Assembly (NCBI RefSeq): GCF_047556435.1
Contig: NZ_CP180210.1
Span: 3,410,001 to 3,474,000, forward strand
Direction of reading: 5' to 3'
DNA: 64,000 nt
Source of the DNA: Alteromonas sp047556435
Lineage (GTDB): Bacteria > Pseudomonadota > Gammaproteobacteria > Enterobacterales > Alteromonadaceae
The translations under genes and the position numbers were made by a program. This document shows positions 35,687-44,442 of the stretch, piece after piece. Each line of letters opens with the position of its first letter. Position 1 is the stretch's first letter. The notes beneath the pieces were generated by a model, which was given only the letters and a program-made list of their open reading frames with translations, was not told where the DNA came from and ran no database searches.

Positions 35687-36151
35687 TTAATCCTCCCAGA
35701 AGGTTGATAGATCGACGCCGTAGTTCTTCTCGGCCTCGGGGAGACCCATGCTGTAGGTCATGGTGGCCTTGCCCAGGAACGGAGATTCCTTGGTCTGTGG
35801 CGTCTTCTTCTTGTGCTTGGTGGTGTAGAGCATCCGGGCCCGCATCACCTCGAATGAATAGCCCCGGCCATCGCGGTTCTTGTCCTTGGCCAGCCGGTTG
35901 ATCGACTCCGTGAAGGCGTTGGTGATTGGGATGTCGGTCTCGAAGTAGGTCAGCACCTCCTCACGCCAGCCACTGACGGCGCTAACGAGATCCTTCCAGA
36001 CCTCCTTCTGCCCCTGCGGGATGCCGTCAACCCAGGCAGCCAACGCCTTCTCAGCATCCCGCCGGGTGGCACAGCCCCAGATGTGGTAGAACCGCTCCTT
36101 GTGCTCATAGGCTGCCAGGAGCTGGGGGAAGGCCCCTGTCCAGGTTTCCAT
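35687..36151 (-). pseudogene. ISL3-family transposase, C-terminal fragment
   Basis: A 154-aa remnant. TNAFTESINRLAKDKNRDGRG and SFEVMRARMLY are the conserved C-terminal end of ISL3 transposases (with the catalytic Glu). The N-terminal ~60%, with the zinc finger and first catalytic Asp residues, is missing; upstream sequence turns into the receptor's regulatory region. Located just inside the left terminal repeat, in the right orientation. Confidence 0.85.
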
Positions 36152-36232
36152 GATGAGACGCTCGCGGTCTGAGACGTCGTGAGCCGATTAGCAATTGACT
36201 TAATAGTTACAAAGCCATAAAGTTTCGCAACG

Positions 36233-36252
36233 TAATGCTAATGATTATCACT
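36233..36252 (+). promoter_or_regulatory. Fur box upstream of TonB receptor
   Basis: TAATGCTAATGATTATCACT matches the iron-dependent repressor Fur consensus (GATAATGATAATCATTATC) over its core TAATGATTATCA. It lies about 40 bp before the receptor start, so the gene should be induced under iron limitation. Confidence 0.75.
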
Positions 36253-36290
36253 TGTACCCAGAAACTTAAATGATAACGGAGAACAACCGT

Positions 36291-38432
36291 ATGTTTAGAC
36301 CTTCCCAACTATCACTGGCTGTGGCGATCAGCCTCGCCCCTGCCTTGGGCTATGCCGCTGGCGATGACCAGCCCCAGACCCTTGAAGTCCTGGAAATCAT
36401 TGGCGATGCGTCCGCAGCCCAGACCTTGCCAGGGTCAGGCTACGTCGTTGGTGAGGAGCAGTTGAAAACCGAGGTTGAGACCGACATCAACCAGGTACTG
36501 AAAACCGTCCCGGGCGTCTATGTGCGGGAAGAAGAAGGCCTGGGCCTGCGCCCCAATATCGGCATCCGCGGCGCCACGGCCGAGCGCAGCAGTAATATTA
36601 CCCTGATGGAAGATGGCATTCTGATCGCACCGGCACCCTACTCCAATCCGGCCGCCTATTATTTTCCGACACTGAAGCGCATGTCCTCGCTGGAAGTACT
36701 CAAGGGTGCCCCGCTGCTGCGCTATGGCCCGCAAACCACCGGTGGTGTCATCAACCTGATTTCCACACCCATTCCCGATCAGCGGCAGGGCTATGTTGAG
36801 ACAGTCACCAACGACCGCGGCTCCACCGACGTTCATGTAACCTATGGTGACACGGCCGGCGACTGGGGCTACCTGCTTGAGACCGTCCAGCGCTCCGCGA
36901 AAGGCTTCAAGGAGATTGACCGCAGCGGCCGCGATACCGGCTTTGATATCGAGGACTACGTCGGCAAGCTGCGCTGGCAGGGAGAGCGCCAGAGCGTGAC
37001 CGCCAAGCTGCAATACTCCGAGGAAACCTCCAACTCCAGTTACCTCGGCCTGACCGATGCGGACTTCAGCCAGGACCCGAACCGGCGCTACGGGCTATCC
37101 AGTATCGACCAGATGAACAACACAAAATCCGGTATCAGCCTGACCCATCAGTTCGACTGGAGTAACACCGTAAGCAGCACCGCTACCCTCTACCGCAACG
37201 ACTTCAAGCGGAACTGGTTCAAGCTCAGCGATGGCGGAAGCATCATCGACATGGCCAACCGCGGCGACGCCAATGCCCAGGGTATTCTGGACGGCACAGT
37301 TGACGCCAGCGGCCTGGATTACAAAAACAACGCCAGGGACTACCTGTCCCAGGGCGTGCAGGTAAACTTTAATGTCGACATGGGCAGCCACCAGTTTGAT
37401 TTCGGCGCCCGCGCCCACGAAGATGAAATGGATCGCTTCCAGCCGGTCGATGTTTATGATCAGGTCAACGGTTCTCTGGTGTTCCAGAACACGATCGCCC
37501 CCACCGGCAGCAATAATCGCTTTGAGACCGGCGAAGCCCTGAGCTTCTGGGCAATCGACAAGTGGCAGGCGACGGACAAGCTCAATATCAACCTCGCTCT
37601 GCGCTACGAGGATGTACAGACCAGCCGCACCCAATACGCGGATCCCGGCCGCACGACCGTCGACAGCACCCGCGCCAATGACAGTGCTGAACTCCTGCCC
37701 GGCGCTTCCTTTACCTATGACCTGTCCCAAAGCTGGCAGGTTCTGGGTGGCGTGCACCGGGGTTTCTCCCCTCTCGGAGGTGGTGCCAGGGCAAACGAAG
37801 ATCCGGAAACCAGCAAGAACTGGGAGGCCGGCCTCCGGTACTTTGGCAATGCGTTCTTCGCGGAAATGATCGGCTTCTACAGCGACTTCTCCAACAAGGC
37901 CGAAAACTGTTCCGTGGGCTCGCCGTGCAGCAATGGCGCCACCTCTGGCAGTTTTGTAACCGGCGAGGCTGAAATTTCCGGTGTTGAGTTCCAGCTCCAG
38001 ACCGGCACCCGGGCAGGCGAGTTCTACCTTCCGATCAGCCTTACCTACACCTTTACCCAGGCGGAAATCAGCAAGGACAATGCCGCTTCGGGCCTGAAAA
38101 AAGGCGAGCAGCTCAAGGACGTACCTAAAAACCAGATGAGCTTCCGGACAGGCATGGAACACCCGAGTGGCTGGGACAACTACCTTGTGGCCACCTACGT
38201 CGATGAGATGTGTGTCAGCGCAGGATGCAACAACACCGCCACGAAACTGGACGAGACCGAGTCCCTGTTCCTGGTCGATTTCATCAGCCGCTACGCACTG
38301 ACCGCCAGTGCCGATGTCTTCCTGAAAGTGGACAACCTGTTCGATGAACAGCAAATTGTTGCACGTTTGCCCGATGGCGCCATGGCTAACCTGCCGCGCA
38401 CCGCTTCACTGGGGATCAGCGTTAATTTCTGA
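36291..38432 (+). CDS. TonB-dependent receptor, FecA-like, Fur-regulated
   Basis: About 713 aa, outer membrane. ATG 36291 is preferred over 36270 because GGAG lies between them and it gives a clean signal peptide (MFRPSQLSLAVAISLAPALG, cut near YAA). A TonB-box-like LEVLEII follows, then the plug with VLKTVPGVYVREEEG, NIGIRGATAERSSNITL, LMEDGILIAPAPYSNP, and a 22-strand barrel ending NLPRTASLGISVNF (terminal Phe). The plug resembles receptors for ferric citrate or similar chelates. The Fur box supports iron uptake. The gene is GC-rich and sits inside a transposon, so it was acquired by transfer. Confidence 0.9.
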   Translation: MFRPSQLSLAVAISLAPALGYAAGDDQPQTLEVLEIIGDASAAQTLPGSGYVVGEEQLKTEVETDINQVLKTVPGVYVREEEGLGLRPNIGIRGATAERSSNITLMEDGILIAPAPYSNPAAYYFPTLKRMSSLEVLKGAPLLRYGPQTTGGVINLISTPIPDQRQGYVETVTNDRGSTDVHVTYGDTAGDWGYLLETVQRSAKGFKEIDRSGRDTGFDIEDYVGKLRWQGERQSVTAKLQYSEETSNSSYLGLTDADFSQDPNRRYGLSSIDQMNNTKSGISLTHQFDWSNTVSSTATLYRNDFKRNWFKLSDGGSIIDMANRGDANAQGILDGTVDASGLDYKNNARDYLSQGVQVNFNVDMGSHQFDFGARAHEDEMDRFQPVDVYDQVNGSLVFQNTIAPTGSNNRFETGEALSFWAIDKWQATDKLNINLALRYEDVQTSRTQYADPGRTTVDSTRANDSAELLPGASFTYDLSQSWQVLGGVHRGFSPLGGGARANEDPETSKNWEAGLRYFGNAFFAEMIGFYSDFSNKAENCSVGSPCSNGATSGSFVTGEAEISGVEFQLQTGTRAGEFYLPISLTYTFTQAEISKDNAASGLKKGEQLKDVPKNQMSFRTGMEHPSGWDNYLVATYVDEMCVSAGCNNTATKLDETESLFLVDFISRYALTASADVFLKVDNLFDEQQIVARLPDGAMANLPRTASLGISVNF

Positions 38433-38494
38433 TCAACAACCCAAGGCCAACTGATCGGCGGCGAGTTCGCCTTTGCATTCCCTCTCTGTCATAG

Positions 38495-38517
38495 CCCCGG
38501 TTTCCAACCGGGGTTTT
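38495..38517 (+). terminator. Rho-independent terminator of TonB receptor
   Basis: CCCCGGTT / AACCGGGG (8-bp stem, loop TCC) followed by TTTT, 62 bp past the receptor stop. Confidence 0.9.
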
Positions 38518-38666
38518 CTGGCTATGAGAGACCTAACAACCTAATCCCGACAGACTGCCAGACGACTCCACGTGCGCGTCGGTGCGCCCCTTTTTCAGGA
38601 ATTGATTATTGCCAGATAGCTATGTACACAGAAACTTCAGATGAACTCTATTCAGGGCGGGGCAGA

Positions 38667-39440
38667 ATCGAGTAGGAGGGGGAGTCGCCTCCCCCGTCCT
38701 CTCACACCACCGGGCAAACGGATCCGTACCACGGCGGTTCCTGTCCCCCATTATCGGGCTGAGCTTCGTTCCGCTGAATTCGCTCGCCTGTGTGCTCTGA
38801 GCGCTTCGACAGTCTTTGGGCTTCCGGCCCGCCATACAGTTATCGAGAGCCCTCCGGGGAGGCTTCTGCTCGTACACATCAGAGAGTGGTCAACTATCCA
38901 CTCGTGACAGGTTCAGCCCTTCAGCTCTTGGTTAGAGAGCCTAATATGGCCTCTGCTGACTCCTGTTCGCCCATCCCGACACCTCACGGTGTCGGTAGCC
39001 AGTGGCAGGCGAACAGGCCTCCCAGGGTAAGACGCGCGACCTTCCTCCCATCTACCCGCCGCATCTACTTCCACATCTTCTGGATAGCTATTGGGCTTCG
39101 AGTTTCATGGCCCTCTCGCCCAGATGTGGCTGCCTCATATGCGGTTCCTGTTCGTCGGGCCAGGAGTTTGCCTACAGCTTCCTTCAGATTCCGCCTCACG
39201 ACGAACACCCTTGCTGTTCAGCTAACGGTTCCCGCTATCAGGGTCCGTAGGGGACTTTCACCCCCAAGTCATCCGGCCCCTCTTGTCCTGGCCAATTCCA
39301 CAGCTTCCCGAGCATGAACCAGGTAGTCCGGTTCTCCTTCGCTTTATCAACGGCGGCCAAGTAAGCGGCTATGGCTTCAAGTGTGGTTATGTAGGGCCTA
39401 TCAACCAGTTAATCCGTTGTGAGTTTTGCTTGTCGCCCAC
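38667..39440 (-). mobile_element. ORF-less group II intron
   Basis: Read on the minus strand. The likely 5' end is GTGGGCGACAAGC at about 39440. Domain I-type blocks are GGGGGTGAAAGTCCCC (about 39265), GAACCGTTAGCTGAACAGC and GGAATCTGAAGGAAGC. The domain V-like hairpin is GAACCGCCGTGGTACG...CCCGGTGGTG (38702-38740), followed by a domain VI-like GC stem and CCTACTCGAT at the 3' end (about 38667). These blocks are those I know from intron sequences around ltrA-type maturase genes. No maturase ORF remains; total length ~774 nt. Exact boundaries need a covariance model. Splicing would need a maturase in trans. Confidence 0.7.
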
Positions 39441-39663
39441 CTTTCAATTTCGCATAGCAACCAGATAATCCGGATACCCAAAATTTGAAAGCGTTGATTT
39501 TTTGGTTTGTGATATATGCTTCGTTGAGTTCCTGGGCACAGGCCAACACTGTTCATTCTGGAGAACATCTGACGAGACTGGATCAAGACTCATTCACACT
39601 GCCATTTACAGTTGAAGATAACGCTATCATCGCAAAGGCAGAGATAGAGTCACTTAAAGTGGG

Positions 39664-39671
39664 TTTGCGAG
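39664..39671 (+). repeat. IS66 target duplication, left (TTTGCGAG)
   Basis: TTTGCGAG here and at 42744-42751 flank the IS66 element: an 8-bp duplication, as normal for IS66. Confidence 0.9.
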
Positions 39672-39692
39672 GTAACCGTCCGGTAATCCCAC

Positions 39693-41198
39693 CTAGCGCT
39701 TAGCAAACTGCCATGGTAGTAGCAGTTCGATATCGGCTTCAGGTTTGCTGAGTTGCTCCAAGCTGTCCATGACATACTCGAACACATTGAGGTCATTTGC
39801 CTTCGCCGTTTCGATGATGCTGTAGAGGATGGCGCTGGCATTGGCTCCGGTTGCAGTCTGGCTGAACAGCCAGTTCTTTCTGCCTATAACGAACGGTTTG
39901 ATTGCCCGTTCTGCACGGTTATTGTCGATGGTAAGGTGTCCATCGAGTGTGTAACGAAACAGTTTATGCCATTGATTGAGGCAGTATTGTATTGCCTCAC
40001 CCAGTTTGGTTTTCGGTAACACCTGTTGAGCTGATTTTGTCAGCCAGGTTTCAAGTTGATTAAGCAGCGGCAGGCTTTTTTCCTGGCGTAGCGCATAGCG
40101 GTTTGCAGCGGTTTCTTCTTTTAACTGCGTTTCTACACGGTAGAGTTTCTGGATGTGGTTCAGTGCCCAATCGGCTTTACCACTGCCTTTACTGCCAGCC
40201 CCTTTTTTCGCCTCCATGAACTTACGTCTGGCATGGGCCCAGCAGCCAACTAAGGTGGCCTGTGTTTGTTCATAGCCCTGATAGCCATCCACTTGCAGGT
40301 AACCGTGATAACCGCCAAGGAAGTCCACGGCACATTGTCCGGCACGACTATTGTGATAATCGTACAGCACGATATTGGGTATAGCTGAACCACTTGTTGC
40401 TGTCTGGAGTGAATCCGCGCCAGTGGCATACAACCACATATAGCTGGTCGATTTATCTGAATCGACAACCTTCAGCGTGGTTTCATCCGCCTGGATAACC
40501 GGTTGCTGTAGCAGGTGTTGATGAAGCTGGTCGTAGAGCGGTTTAAATAACTCTGCGCAGCGGATTATCCAGTCAGCCATGGTCTTGCGGCTTATTTCGA
40601 TACCGTGTTGTTTGAACATGGCTTCCTGCCGGTAGAGCGGCAGACCATACTGGTATTTGCTGGTGATTATCTGGCTTAGCAGGCTGGGCGTTGCATAGCC
40701 CTTGGGGATAACACTGTGTGGCACCGGCGCCTGTTTTACCGAGTTGCTGATACCATCCTTTTCACAGGTACGACACGCATACTTCGGACGTACATGCTCA
40801 ATCACTTTCACCTGAGCAGGGATAAACTGAAGCTTCTCAGATTTATCCTCGCCAATGCAGTGCAATGTACCTGCGCAGCAATCACAGACTTTATCTTCAT
40901 CGGGAATATCATGGATGATAACTTCACGCGGCAAGTCTTCAGGCAACGGTTTGCGCTTAGGCTTATTGCGTGTGTAGCTGATGGTTTCCTGATCTGCCGA
41001 TGCATCCTCAACAACCAGTTCCTCCACCTCATTAAACAGTTCGCCCTGACCAGGGTGGCCTTCGGCGCTTTTACCAAACTGCTTTTGCTGTGCAATGCGG
41101 AACTGCTCTTCGAGATATTGATAACGCGCCATTACCTGCGATAACATTTTTTTCAATGTCGCCGGGTCGTCTGGTAAATTCTCGATATCAATATTCAT
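39693..41198 (-). CDS. tnpC: IS66 transposase TnpC
   Basis: About 501 aa from ATG 41198 (the frame extends to 41222). An N-terminal leucine-rich helix is followed by a zinc-finger-like region (CDCCAGTLHCIG, YACRTCEKDG) and the DDE catalytic domain: VIQADETTLKV (Asp), LQVDGYQGYEQ (Asp), and NNRAERAIKPFVIGRKNWLF (Glu). An intact catalytic transposase that needs TnpA and TnpB. Confidence 0.93.
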   Translation of the reverse strand: MNIDIENLPDDPATLKKMLSQVMARYQYLEEQFRIAQQKQFGKSAEGHPGQGELFNEVEELVVEDASADQETISYTRNKPKRKPLPEDLPREVIIHDIPDEDKVCDCCAGTLHCIGEDKSEKLQFIPAQVKVIEHVRPKYACRTCEKDGISNSVKQAPVPHSVIPKGYATPSLLSQIITSKYQYGLPLYRQEAMFKQHGIEISRKTMADWIIRCAELFKPLYDQLHQHLLQQPVIQADETTLKVVDSDKSTSYMWLYATGADSLQTATSGSAIPNIVLYDYHNSRAGQCAVDFLGGYHGYLQVDGYQGYEQTQATLVGCWAHARRKFMEAKKGAGSKGSGKADWALNHIQKLYRVETQLKEETAANRYALRQEKSLPLLNQLETWLTKSAQQVLPKTKLGEAIQYCLNQWHKLFRYTLDGHLTIDNNRAERAIKPFVIGRKNWLFSQTATGANASAILYSIIETAKANDLNVFEYVMDSLEQLSKPEADIELLLPWQFAKR

Positions 41199-41284
41199 GA
41201 CATAATTATCACGCAATAACATATTGATTGCCCGATATTATTCAGACTATTTCGTGATCGATAATCGCTGTTTATGATCACCGG

Positions 41285-41635
41285 TTATAAGCCGGAAGCC
41301 GTGTAATTCAAAGGCTGATGTCCTATCACATCAAAGCCGGATAATAACCACTGCAACTGTTTTTCACTCAGTTGCATGTGTTTCAACTCAGCATCACTTG
41401 GCCATTTAAAGCGGTGCTTCTCCAACCGCTTATACCAGAGCGCGAAGCCGGTTTTATCCCAGTAAAGCACCTTCAGTTTATCCCGCTTTTTGTTACAGAA
41501 GACAAACAACGCATCCCGGAATGGGTTTAATTCCATCTGTTGTTCCACCACCACAATCAGGCCGTTGATAGATTTACGGAAGTCCACGTTATCCAGATAA
41601 AGGTAAATGTCAGAAGGCTCGACGAACATCCTCAT
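41285..41635 (-). CDS. tnpB: IS66 TnpB (copy 1)
   Basis: About 116 aa; ATG 41635 overlaps the tnpA stop (ATGA). Typical IS66 Orf2: MFVEPSDIYLYLDNVDFRKS, ELNPFRDALFVFCNKKRDK, and LYWDKTGFALWYKRLEK. Needed together with TnpA for transposition. Complete C-terminus (LNYTASGL). Confidence 0.92.
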   Translation of the reverse strand: MRMFVEPSDIYLYLDNVDFRKSINGLIVVVEQQMELNPFRDALFVFCNKKRDKLKVLYWDKTGFALWYKRLEKHRFKWPSDAELKHMQLSEKQLQWLLSGFDVIGHQPLNYTASGL

Positions 41636-41949
41636 TCGTTCAGCGCCTTCATCAGGCTGGCCAGCCAGTGGGGGCTGACATTGACGGGTAAACGCAATGT
41701 CGAAGAGGCGCATTCCAGCGAGAGAGCCTGGGCGACATCTTCAACACGTGACTCAACCGTTGTTACTTCACGCTTAACGTGAACAAATTTATTGTTGGTT
41801 CGTTGAGGCCGGATGTCACTGCGTCTGGCGTAAAAAGTCTGAATATTGATCTGGTGCTGACGGCAAAATGCCACCGCCGATAATCCACTCTGTTCCTGAC
41901 GTTCGAAAAGGTCCAGCCAGGTATTTACATCTCGTCTCTGATATCGCAT
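41632..41949 (-). CDS. tnpA: IS66 TnpA (copy 1)
   Basis: A 105-aa DNA-binding accessory protein: MRYQRRDVNTWLDLFERQEQ followed by SGLSAVAFCRQHQINIQTFYARR, a helix-turn-helix typical of IS66 Orf1. First gene of the tnpA-tnpB-tnpC operon; its stop overlaps tnpB. Good ribosome site (GGAGAA) upstream. Confidence 0.92.
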   Translation of the reverse strand: MRYQRRDVNTWLDLFERQEQSGLSAVAFCRQHQINIQTFYARRSDIRPQRTNNKFVHVKREVTTVESRVEDVAQALSLECASSTLRLPVNVSPHWLASLMKALNE

Positions 41950-42009
41950 GAAGTTCTCCTTGATAAAAGAACACCATGCCGTAGCTATTTCAGGATTTGA
42001 ATGTGGGGA

Positions 42010-42354
42010 TTACCGGACGCTTACATTCAAAGGCTGATGTCCTATCACATCAAAGCCGGATAATAACCACTGCAACTGTTTTTCACTCAGTTGCATGTGT
42101 TTCAACTCAGCATCACTTGGCCATTTAAAGCGGTGCTTCTCCAACCGCTTATACCAGAGCGCGAAGCCGGTTTTATCCCAGTAAAGCACCTTCAGTTTAT
42201 CCCGCTTTTTGTTACAGAAGACAAACAACGCATCCCGGAATGGGTTTAATTCCATCTGTTGTTCCACCACCACAATCAGGCCGTTGATAGATTTACGGAA
42301 GTCCACGTTATCCAGATAAAGGTAAATGTCAGAAGGCTCGACGAACATCCTCAT
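42010..42354 (-). CDS. tnpB: IS66 TnpB (copy 2, altered C-terminus)
   Basis: Same as copy 1 until GHQPLN. There the 719-bp repeat unit ends and the frame runs into the first copy's inverted repeat, giving NVSVR instead of NYTASGL. The change touches only the last few residues, so it may still work. Confidence 0.88.
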   Translation of the reverse strand: MRMFVEPSDIYLYLDNVDFRKSINGLIVVVEQQMELNPFRDALFVFCNKKRDKLKVLYWDKTGFALWYKRLEKHRFKWPSDAELKHMQLSEKQLQWLLSGFDVIGHQPLNVSVR

Positions 42355-42668
42355 TCGTTCAGCGCCTTCATCAGGCTGGCCAGCCAGTGGGGGCTGACAT
42401 TGACGGGTAAACGCAATGTCGAAGAGGCGCATTCCAGCGAGAGAGCCTGGGCGACATCTTCAACACGTGACTCAACCGTTGTTACTTCACGCTTAACGTG
42501 AACAAATTTATTGTTGGTTCGTTGAGGCCGGATGTCACTGCGTCTGGCGTAAAAAGTCTGAATATTGATCTGGTGCTGACGGCAAAATGCCACCGCCGAT
42601 AATCCACTCTGTTCCTGACGTTCGAAAAGGTCCAGCCAGGTATTTACATCTCGTCTCTGATATCGCAT
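42351..42668 (-). CDS. tnpA: IS66 TnpA (copy 2)
   Basis: The same 105-residue protein as copy 1, coded by the second 719-bp unit, with the same upstream region and the outer right inverted repeat ahead of it. Confidence 0.9.
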   Translation of the reverse strand: MRYQRRDVNTWLDLFERQEQSGLSAVAFCRQHQINIQTFYARRSDIRPQRTNNKFVHVKREVTTVESRVEDVAQALSLECASSTLRLPVNVSPHWLASLMKALNE

Positions 42669-43300
42669 GAAGTTCTCCTTGATAAAAGAACACCATGCCG
42701 TAGCTATTTCAGGATTTGAATGTGGGGATTACCGGACGCTTACTTTGCGAGTTCAGTTTGAAAAGCCTTTGTCTGCTGACGGAGAAAACATTAGGGACGC
42801 AAAAAATATTCTTATAAAAAGTATTGGACCTCCGACTAATAACCTTCTTAAGCTCATTACTAAGCATTTTGGTTATCGATATGATGGTCAGACTGTTTTA
42901 AGCGAAGCCTTATTCCCGGTTGAGATTACTAACACTACAGATAGTAATAAGAATAAATTTCGAAGATTGTTATTACACTCTCAAACTGATGGGCCTTTAG
43001 GATCATTACTTCTCGACTTTCATAATTCAGACTTAATACTTGTAAAACACTCTGCGTCATCTATGGCTCTATTCCTGTTGGAATTGACCTCATCGCGTGA
43101 AGCACGCCCCCCTTCTCAACCAAAAGAAGGCATAAAAACGATGCCATGCATCTTTGATTTAGTTGCTGAACGTTATATTTGTAAACAGCTTTAAGAGCCA
43201 GTTATACCACTCCTAAAACTTAGGTAATCTGCGTTAGGGTTCTACCCAGATTTTACGGACACATCCATAAGAAGGCATAATGGGCCCAGAAGGAGTGTCT

Positions 43301-43588
43301 ATGACCAAACGAAGAAAATATTCTCCAGAGTTTAAACGTGAAGCAGTTTTACTCACCCAGCAACCGGGTGTGAGCTGTCGCCAGATAGCACTGGATATCG
43401 GTGTTAATCCCAACCTGTTAAATCGCTGGAAGCGTGAAGCTAAACAAGCCAAAGACCAGGCATTTAAAGGCCATGGCAGCCCTCGTGATGAAGAAATGGC
43501 GAAACTGAAACGAGAACTAGCGAAAGTCAAAAAGGAACGCGATTTTTTGCGAGAAGCGGCAACGTTCTTCGCCAAAGAGTTACCGTAA
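43301..43588 (+). CDS. IS3 OrfA
   Basis: About 95 aa from ATG 43301 (MTKRRKYSPEFKREAVLL). Helix-turn-helix SCRQIALDIGVNPNLLNRWK and a C-terminal leucine-zipper-like helix (MAKLKRELAKVKKERDFLRE). DNA-binding part of the transposase. An A-rich stretch near its end may permit the -1 frameshift that makes OrfAB. Confidence 0.92.
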   Translation: MTKRRKYSPEFKREAVLLTQQPGVSCRQIALDIGVNPNLLNRWKREAKQAKDQAFKGHGSPRDEEMAKLKRELAKVKKERDFLREAATFFAKELP

Positions 43589-43626
43589 GGTATCAGGCGA
43601 TATCGCGTTGCCGCGAAAGCTTTGCA

Positions 43627-44442
43627 GTGCGCATGATGTGCCGCTGCCTGAACGTGTCACCGAGTGGTTATTACGCGTGGGTGGAGCGTCAGCCTAGTGC
43701 GCGTGACATCGCCAATGCACAACTGCTTGAGCGAATACGAGAAATTCACGACGACAGCGGCGGCATCATTGGCGCGCCGCGGATGCATGAAGACCTGCAA
43801 GCCGAAGGTATCGAGGTCAGCCTAAATCGTATCGCCAAGATTATGGCTGTGAACGGTATCTACGGCTGGCCGCGCAAAAAAGGAAGAGGCGCAAAACGAA
43901 AGTCAGTGCGTCCTTCCGGGCTTGCCAACCATCTTGAGCGTGACTTTACGGCGCAGGAGCCGGAAACCAAGTGGGTCACAGACATCACTGAAATCGCGAC
44001 ACTGGAAGGAAAGCTCTACCTGTGTGTGGTGCTTGACCTGTTCAGCAAACTCATCGTGGGCTGGTCAATGCATCATCGCCAGGACAGGCACATGGTCATG
44101 CGTGCCGTCGAAATGGCAGTCTGGCAGCGTCAGGAGCAACATAACGTAGTGCTGCACTCTGATCGCGGAACGCAATTTACCAGTGGTGATTATCAAAAAC
44201 TGCTCAAGCGAGAGAATCTAACCAGTAGCATGAGTGCGGTAGGCCATTGTGCAGACAATGCCGCCTGCGAGGGCTTCTTCGGTGTACTAAAACGTGAACG
44301 GATTAACTACCGACAATACCGAACACGGGATGAAGCGAGGGCTGACATATTCGACTATATTGAGCTGTTTCATAATCCAAGAATGCGACGTAGACTAGCG
44401 AATCAGGACAACAAGTTTACGTCTTTATCAAACCGTCCGTGA
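43627..44442 (+). CDS. IS3 OrfB transposase
   Basis: 271 aa with an rve/DDE domain: WVTDITEIAT (Asp), VLHSDRGTQF (Asp), CEGFFGVLKRERI (Glu). It overlaps in function with OrfA and is likely produced as a fusion by frameshifting. Intact. Confidence 0.92.
   Translation: MRMMCRCLNVSPSGYYAWVERQPSARDIANAQLLERIREIHDDSGGIIGAPRMHEDLQAEGIEVSLNRIAKIMAVNGIYGWPRKKGRGAKRKSVRPSGLANHLERDFTAQEPETKWVTDITEIATLEGKLYLCVVLDLFSKLIVGWSMHHRQDRHMVMRAVEMAVWQRQEQHNVVLHSDRGTQFTSGDYQKLLKRENLTSSMSAVGHCADNAACEGFFGVLKRERINYRQYRTRDEARADIFDYIELFHNPRMRRRLANQDNKFTSLSNRP

Larger units (their letters stand above)
35639..39479. mobile_element. ISL3-ended, GC-rich cargo transposon (3841 bp)
   Basis: Terminal inverted repeats GGGTATCCGGATTA... 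(35639 on) and its complement (...TAATCCGGATACCC, to 39479) with 8-bp target duplications on both sides. It contains only the C-terminal third of an ISL3 transposase, a complete Fur-box TonB receptor gene, and an ORF-less group II intron. The GC content is far above the surroundings, and the receptor's codon use looks like that of a Marinobacter/Pseudomonas-type donor. It cannot supply its own transposase, so it must have moved with help in trans. Confidence 0.8.
39672..42743 (-). mobile_element. IS66-family element with duplicated right end
   Basis: Starts GTAACCGTCCGGTAATCCC and ends with the complement of GTAAGCGTCCGGTAATCCC (one mismatch). 8-bp target duplications flank it. It holds tnpC, tnpB, tnpA, then a second tnpB-tnpA: bases 41306-42024 are repeated directly as 42025-42743 (719-bp units, no difference seen). 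A complete single IS66 would end at 42024, where a full right inverted repeat is present. Confidence 0.92.
35624..43194 (+). pseudogene. Secreted-protein gene split twice by transposons
   Basis: Three pieces join in frame once the insertions and one copy of each duplication are removed: 35624-35638, 39488-39671 and 42752-43194. The start is probably TTG 35624, with AAGGGA 5 bp upstream. The result is about 213 aa with a signal peptide (LKALIFWFVIYASLSSWAQA) and an unrecognised mature domain (TVEDNAIIAKAEIESLK, then VQFEKPLSADGENIRD, and a C-terminal CIFDLVAERYICKQL). The first break is the ISL3-ended transposon, the second the IS66. The reading frame is otherwise intact, so the hits look recent. 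Function unknown. Confidence 0.75.

Noticed and set aside
37095..38354. 419-codon ORF on the minus strand
   Set aside because: Antisense to the TonB receptor; long only because the region is GC-rich. No ribosome site or family features.
38641..39317. Overlapping ORFs of 61-175 codons
   Set aside because: They lie in the group II intron RNA; translations show no protein family.
42667..43194. 175-codon ORF as one gene
   Set aside because: Its first part is IS66 end sequence; only the part after 42752 belongs to the disrupted gene.
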